Shown here in pieces: positions 1 through 8,885 of a stretch of DNA of 64,000 nt (position 1 is its first letter; the number at the start of each line of letters is the position of its first letter). The translations under genes and the position numbers were made by a program. Below the pieces are notes generated by a model. The model was not told the origin of the DNA and searched no databases. It saw only the letters and a program-made list of their open reading frames with translations. This DNA is from JAJXXT01 sp963764465. Its GTDB lineage: Bacteria > Pseudomonadota > Alphaproteobacteria > Acetobacterales > Acetobacteraceae. The DNA lies in assembly GCA_963764465.1 (NCBI GenBank), contig CAVXSO010000003.1, forward strand, positions 186,001 through 250,000, given 5' to 3'.

Positions 1-162
1 GCGACGGAGGTGGATGTGCAGATCGCGCCGATCGCGGAATACGGCGCGAAGCACGGGATCGACTGCCCCGCGGTGCGGGCGCTGGTGGCGCAGATCCACG
101 AATGCGAGACCGGCAAGCGCAAGATGGATGACGCCAACCTGCTGGAGCTGATGCGCGCATGA
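1..162 (+). CDS. 2-dehydropantoate 2-reductase-like protein, C-terminal end (partial)
   Basis: The window opens inside a reading frame that ends in TGA at 160-162. The visible 53 residues include IAPIAEYGAKHGIDCPAV and end KMDDANLLELMRA, which resembles the helical C-terminal domain of the ApbA/PanE ketopantoate reductase family (NADPH reduction of 2-dehydropantoate or a related 2-oxo acid). The Rossmann domain lies outside the window, so the substrate cannot be judged. The stop overlaps the ATG of the next gene (ATGA), so the two are translationally coupled. The family call rests on a short stretch and is moderate. Confidence 0.6.
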   Translation, partial: ATEVDVQIAPIAEYGAKHGIDCPAVRALVAQIHECETGKRKMDDANLLELMRA

Positions 163-902
163 ATATTCGTTTCGATGGCAAGACCGTTGTCGTCTCCGGC
201 GCGGGACACGGGATCGGGCGCGCGATCGCGCAGAGCTTTGCCACGCTCGGCGCCACGGTCCATGCCTGCGACCTCAACGCGGCGGAGCTGGCGGAGACCG
301 CGAAGGGCCATGCCGGCATCCACACGCGCGTGCTGGACCTCACGGACCGCGCGGCGGCGACGTCGTGGATCCATGGCATCGGGCGGATCTTCTGCCTGGT
401 GAACAACGCCGGCGGCGTCGCGGGGCAGGTGATGCGCCCGATCGAGGAGGTGCCGGACGCGGACTGGGACCGTATCTTCGCGGTCAATGTCGGCGCCGCG
501 ATGGCCCTCTCGCGCGCCGCGGCGCCGGCGATGAAGCAGGCCGGCGAGGGGAGGATCATCAACATCTCCTCGGGTGCCGGGTTGCAGGCCTCGCTCACCG
601 GCATCCAGGCCTATTGCAGCGCCAAGCACGCGGTGGTGGGGCTCACGCGCCAGCTCGCGCACGAGTTGGGGCGGTTCGGCATCACGGTGAACTCCGTCGC
701 TCCCGGCTTCATCCGCAGCAACGAGGCGACCGAGCGGCAATGGGACAGCTATGGCGCGGAGGGGCAGGCGGCGCTGGTCGAGCGCATCGCGCTGCACAAG
801 CTGGGCTCGGCGCAGGACATCGCCAACGGCGTGATCTTCTTTGCCTCCCCGCTCGCCAGCTTCGTCAGCGGGCAGATCATCTCGGTGGACGGCGGACGAT
901 GA
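159..902 (+). CDS. SDR family NAD(P)-dependent oxidoreductase
   Basis: A 247-residue classical short-chain dehydrogenase, the usual length for the family. The cofactor-binding glycine motif SGAGHGIG is at residues 13-20, NNAGG follows in the middle, and the catalytic Tyr152-x-x-x-Lys156 (YCSAK) is intact, with the active-site serine in INISSGAG. The C-terminus has the usual SGQIISVDGG. It should oxidise or reduce a hydroxyl/keto substrate in the cytoplasm; the substrate is not evident. It overlaps the upstream reductase and the downstream M20 peptidase by four bases each, so all three are probably one transcript. Confidence 0.92.
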   Translation: MNIRFDGKTVVVSGAGHGIGRAIAQSFATLGATVHACDLNAAELAETAKGHAGIHTRVLDLTDRAAATSWIHGIGRIFCLVNNAGGVAGQVMRPIEEVPDADWDRIFAVNVGAAMALSRAAAPAMKQAGEGRIINISSGAGLQASLTGIQAYCSAKHAVVGLTRQLAHELGRFGITVNSVAPGFIRSNEATERQWDSYGAEGQAALVERIALHKLGSAQDIANGVIFFASPLASFVSGQIISVDGGR

Positions 903-2272
903 CCGTCGAAGCCTGGGTCGCGGAAAACCACGACCGCCTGCTCGACGAGCTTCTGTCCTTCATCCGCCTGCCGAGCGTCTCCACCGACCCGGCCTATGCG
1001 CAGGGCATCCGCGACGCGGCGGCGCTGCTGAAGGCGCGCTTCGAGCGCATCGGCCTCAACTCGGTGCAGTATCTCAACGATGGCGGGCACGACGCGGTCT
1101 ATGGCGAGTGGCTCGGCGCGCCGGGCAAGCCCACGCTGCTGGTCTACGGCCATTACGACGTGCAGCCGCCGGATCCGCTGGAGCTGTGGGAGACGCCGCC
1201 CTTCGAGCCCACGATCCGCGACGGGCACATCCATGCGCGCGGCGCCTCGGACGACAAGTCGCCGCTGTGGATCGCGGTCTCGGCGGTCGAGGCCTGGCTC
1301 GCGGCGGAAGGCCGGCTGCCGGTCAACGTGAAGCTGCTGATCGAGGGCGAGGAGGAGATCGGCAGCCGCTCGCTGCCCGGCATCATGCGCCGGCATCGCG
1401 ACCTGCTTGCCTCCGACGTGCTGGTCTCGGCCGATGGCGGGCGCTGGCGGCCGGGCAGGCCCTCCGTCAACACCAACTCGCGCGGGCTCGCGGGGATGGA
1501 GGTGGTGCTGCGCACGGCGGCGCGCGACCTGCACTCCGGGCGGTTCGGCGGGCCGGTGGGCAATGCCGTGATGACACTGGCGCGGCTGCTCGCCACGCTG
1601 CACGACGAGCAGGGGCGGATCGCGGTCGCGGGGTTCTTCGACGGGCTGCAGCGGCCGGGCAACCGCGACTACGCGAGCATGGACGAACTCGGCTTCGACG
1701 AGGCGGCGTTCTTCGCCGAGATCGGCGCGCGGCCCGGCGCGATGGAACCCGGCGTGCGGCTGCTGGAAAGCCTGTGGTTCCGCCCGACGCTGGAAGTGAA
1801 CGGCATGATCGGCGGTTATACCGGGCCGGGCGGCAAGACCGTGATTCCGCACGAGGCGAGTGCGAAGATCACCTGCCGGCTGGGACCGGGGCAGGTGCCG
1901 AGGCGTGTGTTCGAGGCTGTCGCGGCGCATCTCTCCGCGCATTGCCCCGCCTGGGCCGACCTCGAGATCCTCGACCCGCATGACGGGGCGCGCGCCTACG
2001 TCGTGCCCGAGGACGACCCCTATCTCGCCGTGGTCGAGCACGTGATCGAGGAGGTGCATGGCAGGCCCCCGGTGCGCGTGGGCGTCGGCGGCACGCTGCC
2101 GATCTCGTCGATGGCGAAGGAGGCGCTGGGGCTGGAGACGGTGATGCTGTCCTATGCCGTCGCCGACGAGCGCATCCACGCGCCCAACGAGTTCTTCCGC
2201 CTCTCCTCCTTCGACGAGGGGCTCAGGGCGTGGACGAAATTGTTCCCGGCGATGGCGGCGCTGCGCGGCTAG
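899..2272 (+). CDS. M20 family dipeptidase / metallopeptidase
   Basis: A 457-residue M20 zinc hydrolase. The first metal motif is YGHYDVQPP (His85, Asp87), followed by HARGASDDKS with a bridging Asp. The catalytic glutamate motif GEEEIGS lies near residues 150-156, and the last metal histidine is in ERIHAPNEFF near the C-terminus. M20 dipeptidases of this long form hydrolyse dipeptides or N-acyl amino acids in the cytoplasm. The start ATG at 899 overlaps the SDR stop as ATGA; a longer frame runs upstream but only as the antiphase of the SDR gene. Its 3' end overlaps the convergent DUF1345 gene by four bases. Confidence 0.92.
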   Translation: MTVEAWVAENHDRLLDELLSFIRLPSVSTDPAYAQGIRDAAALLKARFERIGLNSVQYLNDGGHDAVYGEWLGAPGKPTLLVYGHYDVQPPDPLELWETPPFEPTIRDGHIHARGASDDKSPLWIAVSAVEAWLAAEGRLPVNVKLLIEGEEEIGSRSLPGIMRRHRDLLASDVLVSADGGRWRPGRPSVNTNSRGLAGMEVVLRTAARDLHSGRFGGPVGNAVMTLARLLATLHDEQGRIAVAGFFDGLQRPGNRDYASMDELGFDEAAFFAEIGARPGAMEPGVRLLESLWFRPTLEVNGMIGGYTGPGGKTVIPHEASAKITCRLGPGQVPRRVFEAVAAHLSAHCPAWADLEILDPHDGARAYVVPEDDPYLAVVEHVIEEVHGRPPVRVGVGGTLPISSMAKEALGLETVMLSYAVADERIHAPNEFFRLSSFDEGLRAWTKLFPAMAALRG

Positions 2273-2925
2273 AGCAGGCTCGCGCCGACGTTGACCGAGA
2301 GCGCGATGATGACGGTGTTGAAGATGAAGCAAAGGAAGCCGTGCAGCAGCGCCATGCGGCGGAACTTGCGTGAGACGATCTGCACGTCCGAGACCTGGAA
2401 CGTCATGCCCAGCACCAGCGAGAAATAGGCGAAGTCCCAGTAGTCCGGCGGATCGCCGCCGGGGAACAGCAGCCCGCCATCGGGTTTCGCGTCGCGGCGG
2501 CGGGACTGGTAGTATTCGTGCGCGTAGCGCAGCGCGAACAGCGTCTGCGTCACCAGCCAGGAGAGCAGCAGGGTGGCGACCACGAGCCCGATATGCTCGT
2601 AGCGCGTGACGCGTGGGATGTCCTTGGTGGCGGCGAACTCCCGGACGATCGCGGCGAAGCTCGCGGTCACGCCCGCGAGTGTCGCCGCGAAGATGGTCCA
2701 CTCGCCCTCCTCCTGCGCGGCCGCGTCGTGCGGCAGATGCAGATAGTTGCGCCTTGAGAACATCGCGGCGATCAGCGCCAGGAACATCAGCGCGCCGGAA
2801 TCCCAGGCGATGAGGCCGCGGACAAGCAGCCCGTGCCTCCCTGGCAGCAGCGCCAGGACCACCAGCCCGGCGGCGACACCGGCGAAGAGGCGTTTGCGGG
2901 CGAGCAGGCTGGAAAGCAGGGGCAT
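2269..2925 (-). CDS. DUF1345 domain-containing membrane protein
   Basis: A 218-residue integral membrane protein with about five hydrophobic segments (for example GVAAGLVVLALLP, GALMFLALIAAMF, LVVATLLLSWLVTQTLFAL). The stretch PPDYWDFAYFSLVLGMTFQVSD is typical of DUF1345 proteins, which are inner-membrane proteins of unknown function. It is transcribed towards the M20 peptidase and shares four bases with its stop. The 275 bases upstream, to the TRAP protein start, hold no recognisable gene. Confidence 0.88.
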   Translation of the reverse strand: MPLLSSLLARKRLFAGVAAGLVVLALLPGRHGLLVRGLIAWDSGALMFLALIAAMFSRRNYLHLPHDAAAQEEGEWTIFAATLAGVTASFAAIVREFAATKDIPRVTRYEHIGLVVATLLLSWLVTQTLFALRYAHEYYQSRRRDAKPDGGLLFPGGDPPDYWDFAYFSLVLGMTFQVSDVQIVSRKFRRMALLHGFLCFIFNTVIIALSVNVGASLL

Positions 2926-3200
2926 GGCGGACTCCGCGGTTGCCCCAGCCTAGGCCGTGTCTCAATTCCCGGTCTCGGCGGGCGATATGCGGCAAAACGG
3001 GTTTGGCGTGGGCTGCTGAAAATGTTAGACGCAGGCAGACGCCGGAACCGCCGGCGCCGTCCAGGGAAACGCCCACGCATGCCAAGGCAATTGGCTGGCT
3101 CATCTGTTTCGTTCCGCGTTACGTCGGTGCCGTTGCGGATGCGCGCCGGCGCGTGCGCCTTTCCCTGGTTGAAACAAGCCGATCACCAGGGAGACCACGC

Positions 3201-4235
3201 ATGACGACGATTTCGCGCCGTACGTTCACCTTCGGCGCATCCGGCGCGGCACTTGTCGCCACGATGGCGGCACGGCCGGCCCGCGCGCAGGGCAAATTCC
3301 ATATCCGCGTCTCGCTCGATACCGCGCACGGGCATCAGCGCAACGTGTCGTTCCGCGACTATATCGAGAAGCTGACCAAGGCCTCCAACGGCGAGATCAC
3401 CGGCCAGGTGTTCGACGGCGGCGCGCTGTTCCCGGACCTGCATGTCGGCAAGGCGCTGTTCGAGGGCCAGGTGGAGATGGCCTGCCCCGGCACCTGGACC
3501 GTCACCGGCTTCGTCCCCGACGCCGACGTGCTCAACGTGCCCGACCTGTATGGCCGCTCGATCGACGAGACCTACAAGGCGATCGACGGCAAGACCGGCG
3601 GCTTCGTCGCGGGCGAGCTCGAGAAGAAGCTCAGGGTCAGGATCCCGGGCCCGTGGCTCACGCTCGGCTTCGAGCACTGGTACACGACGAAGAAGCCGCT
3701 CAAGACCTTCGCCGACCTCAAGGGGCTCAAGATCCGCAACGCCGGTGGCGCGGCGCTCGCCTGGCGCACGCGCTTCTTCGGCGCCATCCCCAACGTCACG
3801 GCATGGCCCGACGTGCCGCTGGCGCTGTCGCAGGGCACGTTCGACGGGCTGATCACCACCAACGAGAGCACCGCGAGCTCCAAGCTCTGGGATGCCGGCA
3901 TCAAGTACACGCTGCAGGACCACCAGAACGTCAACTGCTACATCCCGATGATCAACGCCGCCTTCCTCGCCAAGCTGCCGGCGAACCTGAGCAAGCTGGT
4001 CATCGACACCTGGAACGAGAACATCCCGACCTATCGCAAGAACATGGCGGCCGCGCAGGAGCGCGCGCTCGGCGAGATGAAGGTGAAGGGGATCCAGGTG
4101 GTGCTCGCCACGGATGCCGAGATCTCGGCGATCCGCGCGCAGATGCATCCGCACCAGGCGCAGTTCCTCAAGGATCTGCACATGAGCCCGCAGATCGCGG
4201 ACCTGCTGAAGGCGGATCTCGGCTCCGCCGCCTGA
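3201..4235 (+). CDS. TRAP transporter substrate-binding protein (DctP family)
   Basis: A 344-residue periplasmic binding protein. The N-terminus MTTISRRTFTFGASG then AALVATMAARPARAQ is a twin-arginine-type signal peptide, so I chose ATG 3201 rather than upstream starts that place the signal internally. The body carries DctP-family features: early GEITGQVFDGGALF, FADLKGLKIRN in the middle and TFDGLITTNES. Such proteins deliver carboxylates and related organic acids to a DctQM membrane pair. No DctQ or DctM gene is nearby, so this is an orphan receptor here. A GC-rich hairpin follows the stop. Confidence 0.9.
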   Translation: MTTISRRTFTFGASGAALVATMAARPARAQGKFHIRVSLDTAHGHQRNVSFRDYIEKLTKASNGEITGQVFDGGALFPDLHVGKALFEGQVEMACPGTWTVTGFVPDADVLNVPDLYGRSIDETYKAIDGKTGGFVAGELEKKLRVRIPGPWLTLGFEHWYTTKKPLKTFADLKGLKIRNAGGAALAWRTRFFGAIPNVTAWPDVPLALSQGTFDGLITTNESTASSKLWDAGIKYTLQDHQNVNCYIPMINAAFLAKLPANLSKLVIDTWNENIPTYRKNMAAAQERALGEMKVKGIQVVLATDAEISAIRAQMHPHQAQFLKDLHMSPQIADLLKADLGSAA

Positions 4236-4244
4236 CCGAACGGC

Positions 4245-4271
4245 GCCGGCGGCGGGCGATCCGCCGCCGGC
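4245..4271 (+). terminator. GC-rich hairpin after the TRAP binding protein
   Basis: A perfect 11-base inverted repeat GCCGGCGGCGG / CCGCCGCCGGC with a five-base loop starts nine bases after the TRAP stop codon. No T-run follows, so a Rho-independent terminator is plausible but not certain in this GC-rich genome. Confidence 0.5.
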
Positions 4272-4346
4272 AGCCATGCTCGCCATCCCCTGGTCTTCCG
4301 CCGCCGCCGGGATCATCCTGCCGGTATCCGAGGGGAGGTCAGGGTG

Positions 4347-6071
4347 ATGAACGAGATCGACAGCGGCGGCAGGCTCGCGGCCCTCACGGCATCCGTCGAT
4401 GCCGGCGCGATGTTCCGCCACCTGGAAGAGTTCGCGAAGCGCATCAAGCTCTCCGGCACGCCGGCGGAGCTGGAGAGCTTCCACTACCTGCGCTCGGTGC
4501 TCGATGGCTATGGCTACCGCACGGAGCTGCTGCGCCACGAGGCCTATATCAGCCTGCCGGGCCGGGCGCGCATCGTCATCGGCAACGAGACGCCGGACTG
4601 CATCACCCATTCCTTCTCGCGCCCGTCGCCGGCGGGCGGGCTCACCGCGCGCGTGGTCTATGCCGGGTACGGCAGGCCGGAGGATTTTGCCGCGATCGAC
4701 GCGCGCGGGAGGATCGTGCTGCTGGAGGGCATCGCCAATCCCGCCGCCAGCCTGCGCGCCTCGCGCGCCGGGGCGGCGGGGCAGGTGCATATCAGCCCGC
4801 ACCAGCACATCCACGAGATGTGCATCTCCCCGGTCTGGGGCAGCCCGACCGAGGCGACGCGCGCCGACCTGCCGGGCACCACCGTGCTCAGCGTGCGCAA
4901 GGCCGTGGGCGACGCGCTCAAGGCGCGGGTGCAGGCGGGCGAGGCGGTGGAGGTCACGCTTCATTCCGAGGTCGATACGGGCTGGCGGGAAACGCCGCTG
5001 CTGGTGGCGGAACTGATGCCGCAGGGCAGGCCCGAGGCACCGTTCGTCATGTTCTCCGGCCATCACGACACCTGGTACTACGGCGTGATGGACAATGGCG
5101 GCGCCAACGCCACGATGCTGGAGGTGGCACGGCTGCTGGCGCCGGAGCGCGCCACCTGGAAGCGCGGCCTGCGCCTGTGCTTCTGGTCCGGGCATTCGCA
5201 CGGGCGCTATTCCGGCTCTGCCTGGTACGCCGACACGCACTGGGAGGAGCTGGACCGGCGCTGCGCTGTCCATGTCAACGTCAATTCCACCGGCGCGCGC
5301 GGCAACACGGTGATGACCGATGCCATTTCGGCGGCGGAACTGACCGGCTTCGCCGCCGAGGCCGTGCGCGGGCAGGGCGGGCAGGAGCTTGCCGGCTACC
5401 GCATGAGCCGCGCGGGGGACCAGTCCTTCTGGGGCGTGGGCGTGCCGTCGCTGTTCATGGGCATGGGCGAGCAGCCGGCGGACGCCGCGGACAACGTGAT
5501 GGGCGCCGTGCTTGGCGGTACCGGGCGCAAGGGGGCCGGGTTCGGCTGGTGGTGGCACACGCCGGACGACACGCTCGACAAGATGGACCCCGAGCTGCTC
5601 GCGCGCGACACCCGCGTCTACGTGCATGCGGTGGCGCGGCTGCTGACCATGCAGGTCCTGCCGCTGGACTATGGGCGGGCGGCGGATGTGCTGGCGGCGG
5701 AGCTCGACAAGCTGGCGCCCGGCGTGGGCGCCGCGCTCGACCTCGGCTGGCTGCGGGAGCGTGCGCGCCACCTCGGCGAGCGGGCACGGGCGATCCCGGC
5801 CACGGCCGATCCCGAGGCGGTGAACCGGGCGCTGATGGCGGTCTCGCGCGCGCTGGTGCCGATGGACTACACCAGGGGCGATCGTTTCGATCACGATCCG
5901 GCGCTGGCGCAGAACCCGTATCCGGTGCTGGACCCGGTGCGCGCGCTCGCCGCGAGCGAGGCGGGCGGCGAGGCGCGGCAATTCCGCCTCGTCGCGGCGC
6001 GGCGCGCGTGCAACCGGCTGGGCCACGCGCTCGCGACGGCAATTGGGGCGCTGGAGAGCGTGACGGGCTGA
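4347..6071 (+). CDS. M28-family (aminopeptidase-like) protein with altered metal site
   Basis: A 574-residue protein with an N-terminal PA-like region and an M28-like fold. Family landmarks are GHHDTWYYGVMDNGG (His239/240, Asp249) and WWWHTPDDTLDKMD (His404). Where M28 enzymes carry the catalytic Glu-Glu pair, this protein reads WSGHSHGRYSGSAW (around His283-His285), and the usual metal-binding Asp of the next strand is in NVNSTG. So two of the zinc/catalytic positions look substituted. I chose ATG 4347, eight bases after the Shine-Dalgarno GGAGG; GTG 4344 is an equally readable alternative. It could be a mononuclear hydrolase or a non-catalytic binding protein. It follows the TRAP gene in the same direction. 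Confidence 0.8.
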   Translation: MNEIDSGGRLAALTASVDAGAMFRHLEEFAKRIKLSGTPAELESFHYLRSVLDGYGYRTELLRHEAYISLPGRARIVIGNETPDCITHSFSRPSPAGGLTARVVYAGYGRPEDFAAIDARGRIVLLEGIANPAASLRASRAGAAGQVHISPHQHIHEMCISPVWGSPTEATRADLPGTTVLSVRKAVGDALKARVQAGEAVEVTLHSEVDTGWRETPLLVAELMPQGRPEAPFVMFSGHHDTWYYGVMDNGGANATMLEVARLLAPERATWKRGLRLCFWSGHSHGRYSGSAWYADTHWEELDRRCAVHVNVNSTGARGNTVMTDAISAAELTGFAAEAVRGQGGQELAGYRMSRAGDQSFWGVGVPSLFMGMGEQPADAADNVMGAVLGGTGRKGAGFGWWWHTPDDTLDKMDPELLARDTRVYVHAVARLLTMQVLPLDYGRAADVLAAELDKLAPGVGAALDLGWLRERARHLGERARAIPATADPEAVNRALMAVSRALVPMDYTRGDRFDHDPALAQNPYPVLDPVRALAASEAGGEARQFRLVAARRACNRLGHALATAIGALESVTG

Positions 6072-6078
6072 GCGACCG

Positions 6079-7296
6079 TTACGCGCTGGCGCGGATCAGG
6101 CCCTGCATCGGGGAAACCTGCGCGCTGCCGGGAAAGACGTTCAGGAGTGCTGCCTGAGAAAGACCGAGATGCTGCGCCAGCACGCCCTTTGCCAGCGCGC
6201 GCAGCTCCGCCGTCGGTGCGAGGTCGCGGTTCTCGAACAGCTGGTTCTGCGCCAGGCCCGGCCAGTCCGCCCGAACCTTGCCGCCGGCGACGGCACCGCC
6301 GGCGAGGAAGGCCGTGGTGCCGGTGCCGTGGTCCGTGCCGTTGGTGCCGTTCGTGCGCACGGTGCGGCCGAACTCGGTGATCACCAGCACCGCGGTGCGC
6401 GACCAGGCCGCACCCAGGCCCCGCTTGAGCGCCACCAGCCCCTTGTCCAGCTGCTCCAGCGGGTAGCGCAGGCGCGGCAGCTGCGCGACATGCGTGTCCC
6501 ACCCGCCGATCTCCATCGCCGCGAGGCGCGGCCCCTGCGGTGCCGCCAGCATCTTGCCGGCGACGAGGGCCAACGATGGGAAAGCGTAACGACCAGCCCC
6601 CTTCGCGTCGCCCTGCATCGTGCCGGCCTGCATCGCATCGGTGAAGCCGCGCTCGCGCAGGCCGTCGGCGATGGCGGGGCCGGTGACCGGGTCGCTGCGG
6701 TTCAGCGCCGCGATCTGCGCGTAGAGCGTCTCGGCGGGCGGGCGGAAATTCTCCGGCAGCCACGAGCCCGCGTGCGCCGGGCCGCGCAGGATCAGCGGCA
6801 CGGTGGCGGAGATCGCGATCGCGTTGTCGTCGCGGCCGCTGCGCGGGATGTTGCCGGCGACGCGGTTGAGCCAGCCGCTGTCCATGCGCTGGTCGCCGGT
6901 GCCCATTTCCCCATTGCCTAACTCAAGGTAGTCCTGCGCCTCGAAATGGCTGCGCACGCGCCAGGCGCCGGCGATGGCGTGCACCGGCATCAGCTCGCCC
7001 GCGGCGTAGAGCCCGTGCATGCCGGAAAGTGCCGGGTGCAGCCCGTAGAACCCGCCGAGGTCGAGCGGCCCGCCGGCCTGTCCGGGCTGGCCCTGGAGCA
7101 GCCCGGCGCGCCAGGTGGCGAGGTTGCGGTCGCCGTAGGGCACCACGGCCGCCATCCCGTCCAGCGCGCCGCGCAGCAGGATGACGACGAAGCGCCGGTC
7201 GGTCGGCGCATCCGCCAGCGCCAGCGAGGCGCGGCCGAGGCTGACGGCGCCGGCGAGGCCGAGAAGCGTCGCGCGGCGGGTGAGTTTCGGGGTCAT
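6079..7296 (-). CDS. DUF1501 domain-containing protein, Tat-exported
   Basis: A 405-residue DUF1501 protein. The N-terminus MTPKLTRRATLLGLAGAVSL ending SLALA is a twin-arginine signal, so it should be exported folded. The body has the family's LLRGALDGMAAVVPYGD near residue 40, HFEAQDYLELG and, late, ITEFGRTVRTNGTNGTDHGTG, related to the alkaline-phosphatase/sulfatase superfamily in which DUF1501 is usually placed. The function is unknown. Its ATG overlaps the stop of the DUF1800 gene (ATGA), the arrangement commonly seen for this pair. Confidence 0.92.
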   Translation of the reverse strand: MTPKLTRRATLLGLAGAVSLGRASLALADAPTDRRFVVILLRGALDGMAAVVPYGDRNLATWRAGLLQGQPGQAGGPLDLGGFYGLHPALSGMHGLYAAGELMPVHAIAGAWRVRSHFEAQDYLELGNGEMGTGDQRMDSGWLNRVAGNIPRSGRDDNAIAISATVPLILRGPAHAGSWLPENFRPPAETLYAQIAALNRSDPVTGPAIADGLRERGFTDAMQAGTMQGDAKGAGRYAFPSLALVAGKMLAAPQGPRLAAMEIGGWDTHVAQLPRLRYPLEQLDKGLVALKRGLGAAWSRTAVLVITEFGRTVRTNGTNGTDHGTGTTAFLAGGAVAGGKVRADWPGLAQNQLFENRDLAPTAELRALAKGVLAQHLGLSQAALLNVFPGSAQVSPMQGLIRASA

Positions 7297-8612
7297 CGGC
7301 GCATGAACTCCGGCGAGGCGAAGAGCAGGGTGAGGCCATCCCGGCGCGAGCCCGCGCGGTGCACGGCCTCGCGCGTGGGCGGGGCGAGCAGGGGGCCGAG
7401 AACGGCGTCCGCGACGACGACCGGGTCGTGCGTCTCGGCGCGTGCCGCGACGTCGTAGGACCAGTCCACGCGGCGCATCATCGCCTCCCCCGCGGACCAG
7501 TCGGCGGCGGTGTCCGGCCAGCCATTCGGCAGCGGCGCCGCGAACAGCGGCTGGCCGAGCCCGGCCATGGCCTGGATCGGCGGGATGCGCCGGCCCGCCG
7601 GCAGGTTGAGCGCGCGCGCGGTGGCGACGACGAAATCCACCGGCGTGCGCAGCTTGGTGAGCGGCCTGGCCGCAGCGGGCTCCTGGACCAGGGCCAGCGA
7701 GACGGCCTTCAGGTCACCATGCGTCTCGGCGAGCACCCGCTCCAGCCGCGCCACGGCCTCGGGCGGCGGGCTGTCGGCCACGAAGTGCCGCGCGAGCCTG
7801 GTGGCCAGCGAGCGATAGGTGGAGGGGTGGTTGGCGAGGAAGCGCAGCGCCGCCACCCCGCCCGCCTCGCCCGGCGGGAAGCGGTGGCCCATCACCTCCG
7901 GCGAGCCAGGCTCGTGCGCGGCGGCGAAGAAGCGGAAGGCGTTGTCGCCCTCCGTGAGAAACCCAGCCGAGAGCGACCGGGGCGGCGTGATGCTCCAGCC
8001 GGTCAGGATCTTCGCGAAATTGGTGACGTCCGCCTGGGTGTAGCCGGAGGCGGGGGTCACGGTGTGCAGCTCCATGCACTCGCGCGCCAGGTTCTCGTTC
8101 AGTCCCTTGTGCCGGCGCTCGCCCACGCGGCTGTCCGGGCCGAAGGACTGCGCGTTGTCCAGGTACATCAGCATCGCGGGGTGGCGCATCACCGCCAGCA
8201 CCATGTCCTCGAACCTGCCGGTGACGTGCGGGCGGATGGCGGTGCGGACGTAGTCGCCGAGGACGGCGGCGACGAAGGGGCGCTTGAGGCTGACGGTGAA
8301 GTGGTTGAACCAGAACCAGACCAGCCGCTCGCGGAACGGCGTGGGCGTGTCCACCAGGTGGTCGCCGATGGCGCGGGCCTCGGCGAGGAAGATGCGGCGC
8401 ACGCGGTCCGGCTTCAGCTTCTGCTTGCGGTCCAGCGCGTCCTCGCGCAGCGCGATCAGGCCCTGGACGGCGGTGGTGCCGGGCACGCCTGCCAGCCTGT
8501 CCGGCTCCTGGAGCTGGCCCCGCAGCCAGGCGGCGGCGTCCGGTGGCGGCGATTCGCCGGCGCGGGGGCCGTAGCCGAAGCGGATGCTGGCCTGGACGGG
8601 TTCGAGCGTCAT
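7293..8612 (-). CDS. DUF1800 domain-containing protein
   Basis: A 439-residue DUF1800 protein starting at MTLEPVQASIRFGYGPR. Family signatures are RFGYGPR near the N-terminus, RERLVWFWFNHFTVS in the first third and NENLARECMELHT with SGYTQADVTNFAKILTGWS in the middle. I rejected a longer start at 8684 because conservation begins at MTLEPV. The protein is usually encoded next to DUF1501 and the pair is presumed to act together outside the cytoplasm; no obvious signal peptide is seen on this partner. No biochemical role is established. Confidence 0.92.
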   Translation of the reverse strand: MTLEPVQASIRFGYGPRAGESPPPDAAAWLRGQLQEPDRLAGVPGTTAVQGLIALREDALDRKQKLKPDRVRRIFLAEARAIGDHLVDTPTPFRERLVWFWFNHFTVSLKRPFVAAVLGDYVRTAIRPHVTGRFEDMVLAVMRHPAMLMYLDNAQSFGPDSRVGERRHKGLNENLARECMELHTVTPASGYTQADVTNFAKILTGWSITPPRSLSAGFLTEGDNAFRFFAAAHEPGSPEVMGHRFPPGEAGGVAALRFLANHPSTYRSLATRLARHFVADSPPPEAVARLERVLAETHGDLKAVSLALVQEPAAARPLTKLRTPVDFVVATARALNLPAGRRIPPIQAMAGLGQPLFAAPLPNGWPDTAADWSAGEAMMRRVDWSYDVAARAETHDPVVVADAVLGPLLAPPTREAVHRAGSRRDGLTLLFASPEFMRR

Positions 8613-8885
8613 GCCCGCCTGTCTACGCCCCTCGCGCGTGACAGCGTGTGACAAAGAATGAAGTCCCGATGCGGGGGGATGCATGACCGGCGCACCGGGC
8701 GGAGGCCAGCCATGCGCCGGCGGGAGCGGTTTCGTGGGCTTGTAACCGTCTTCTCGCTTGCAAAATTAGAGGCGAGCAGGCATTGCGCCGCGCACGCTCG
8801 CGCCCGGGTCCGCATCCGGCGCGCCTTTCGTGCTACAAATACAGCCGCACGCCCGGCCCGGTGCCGGGACCCCATGGAGGCCACC

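Noticed and set aside
2940..3200. N-terminal extension of the TRAP binding protein frame
   Set aside because: The frame is open upstream of ATG 3201, but it would bury the Tat signal peptide inside the protein.
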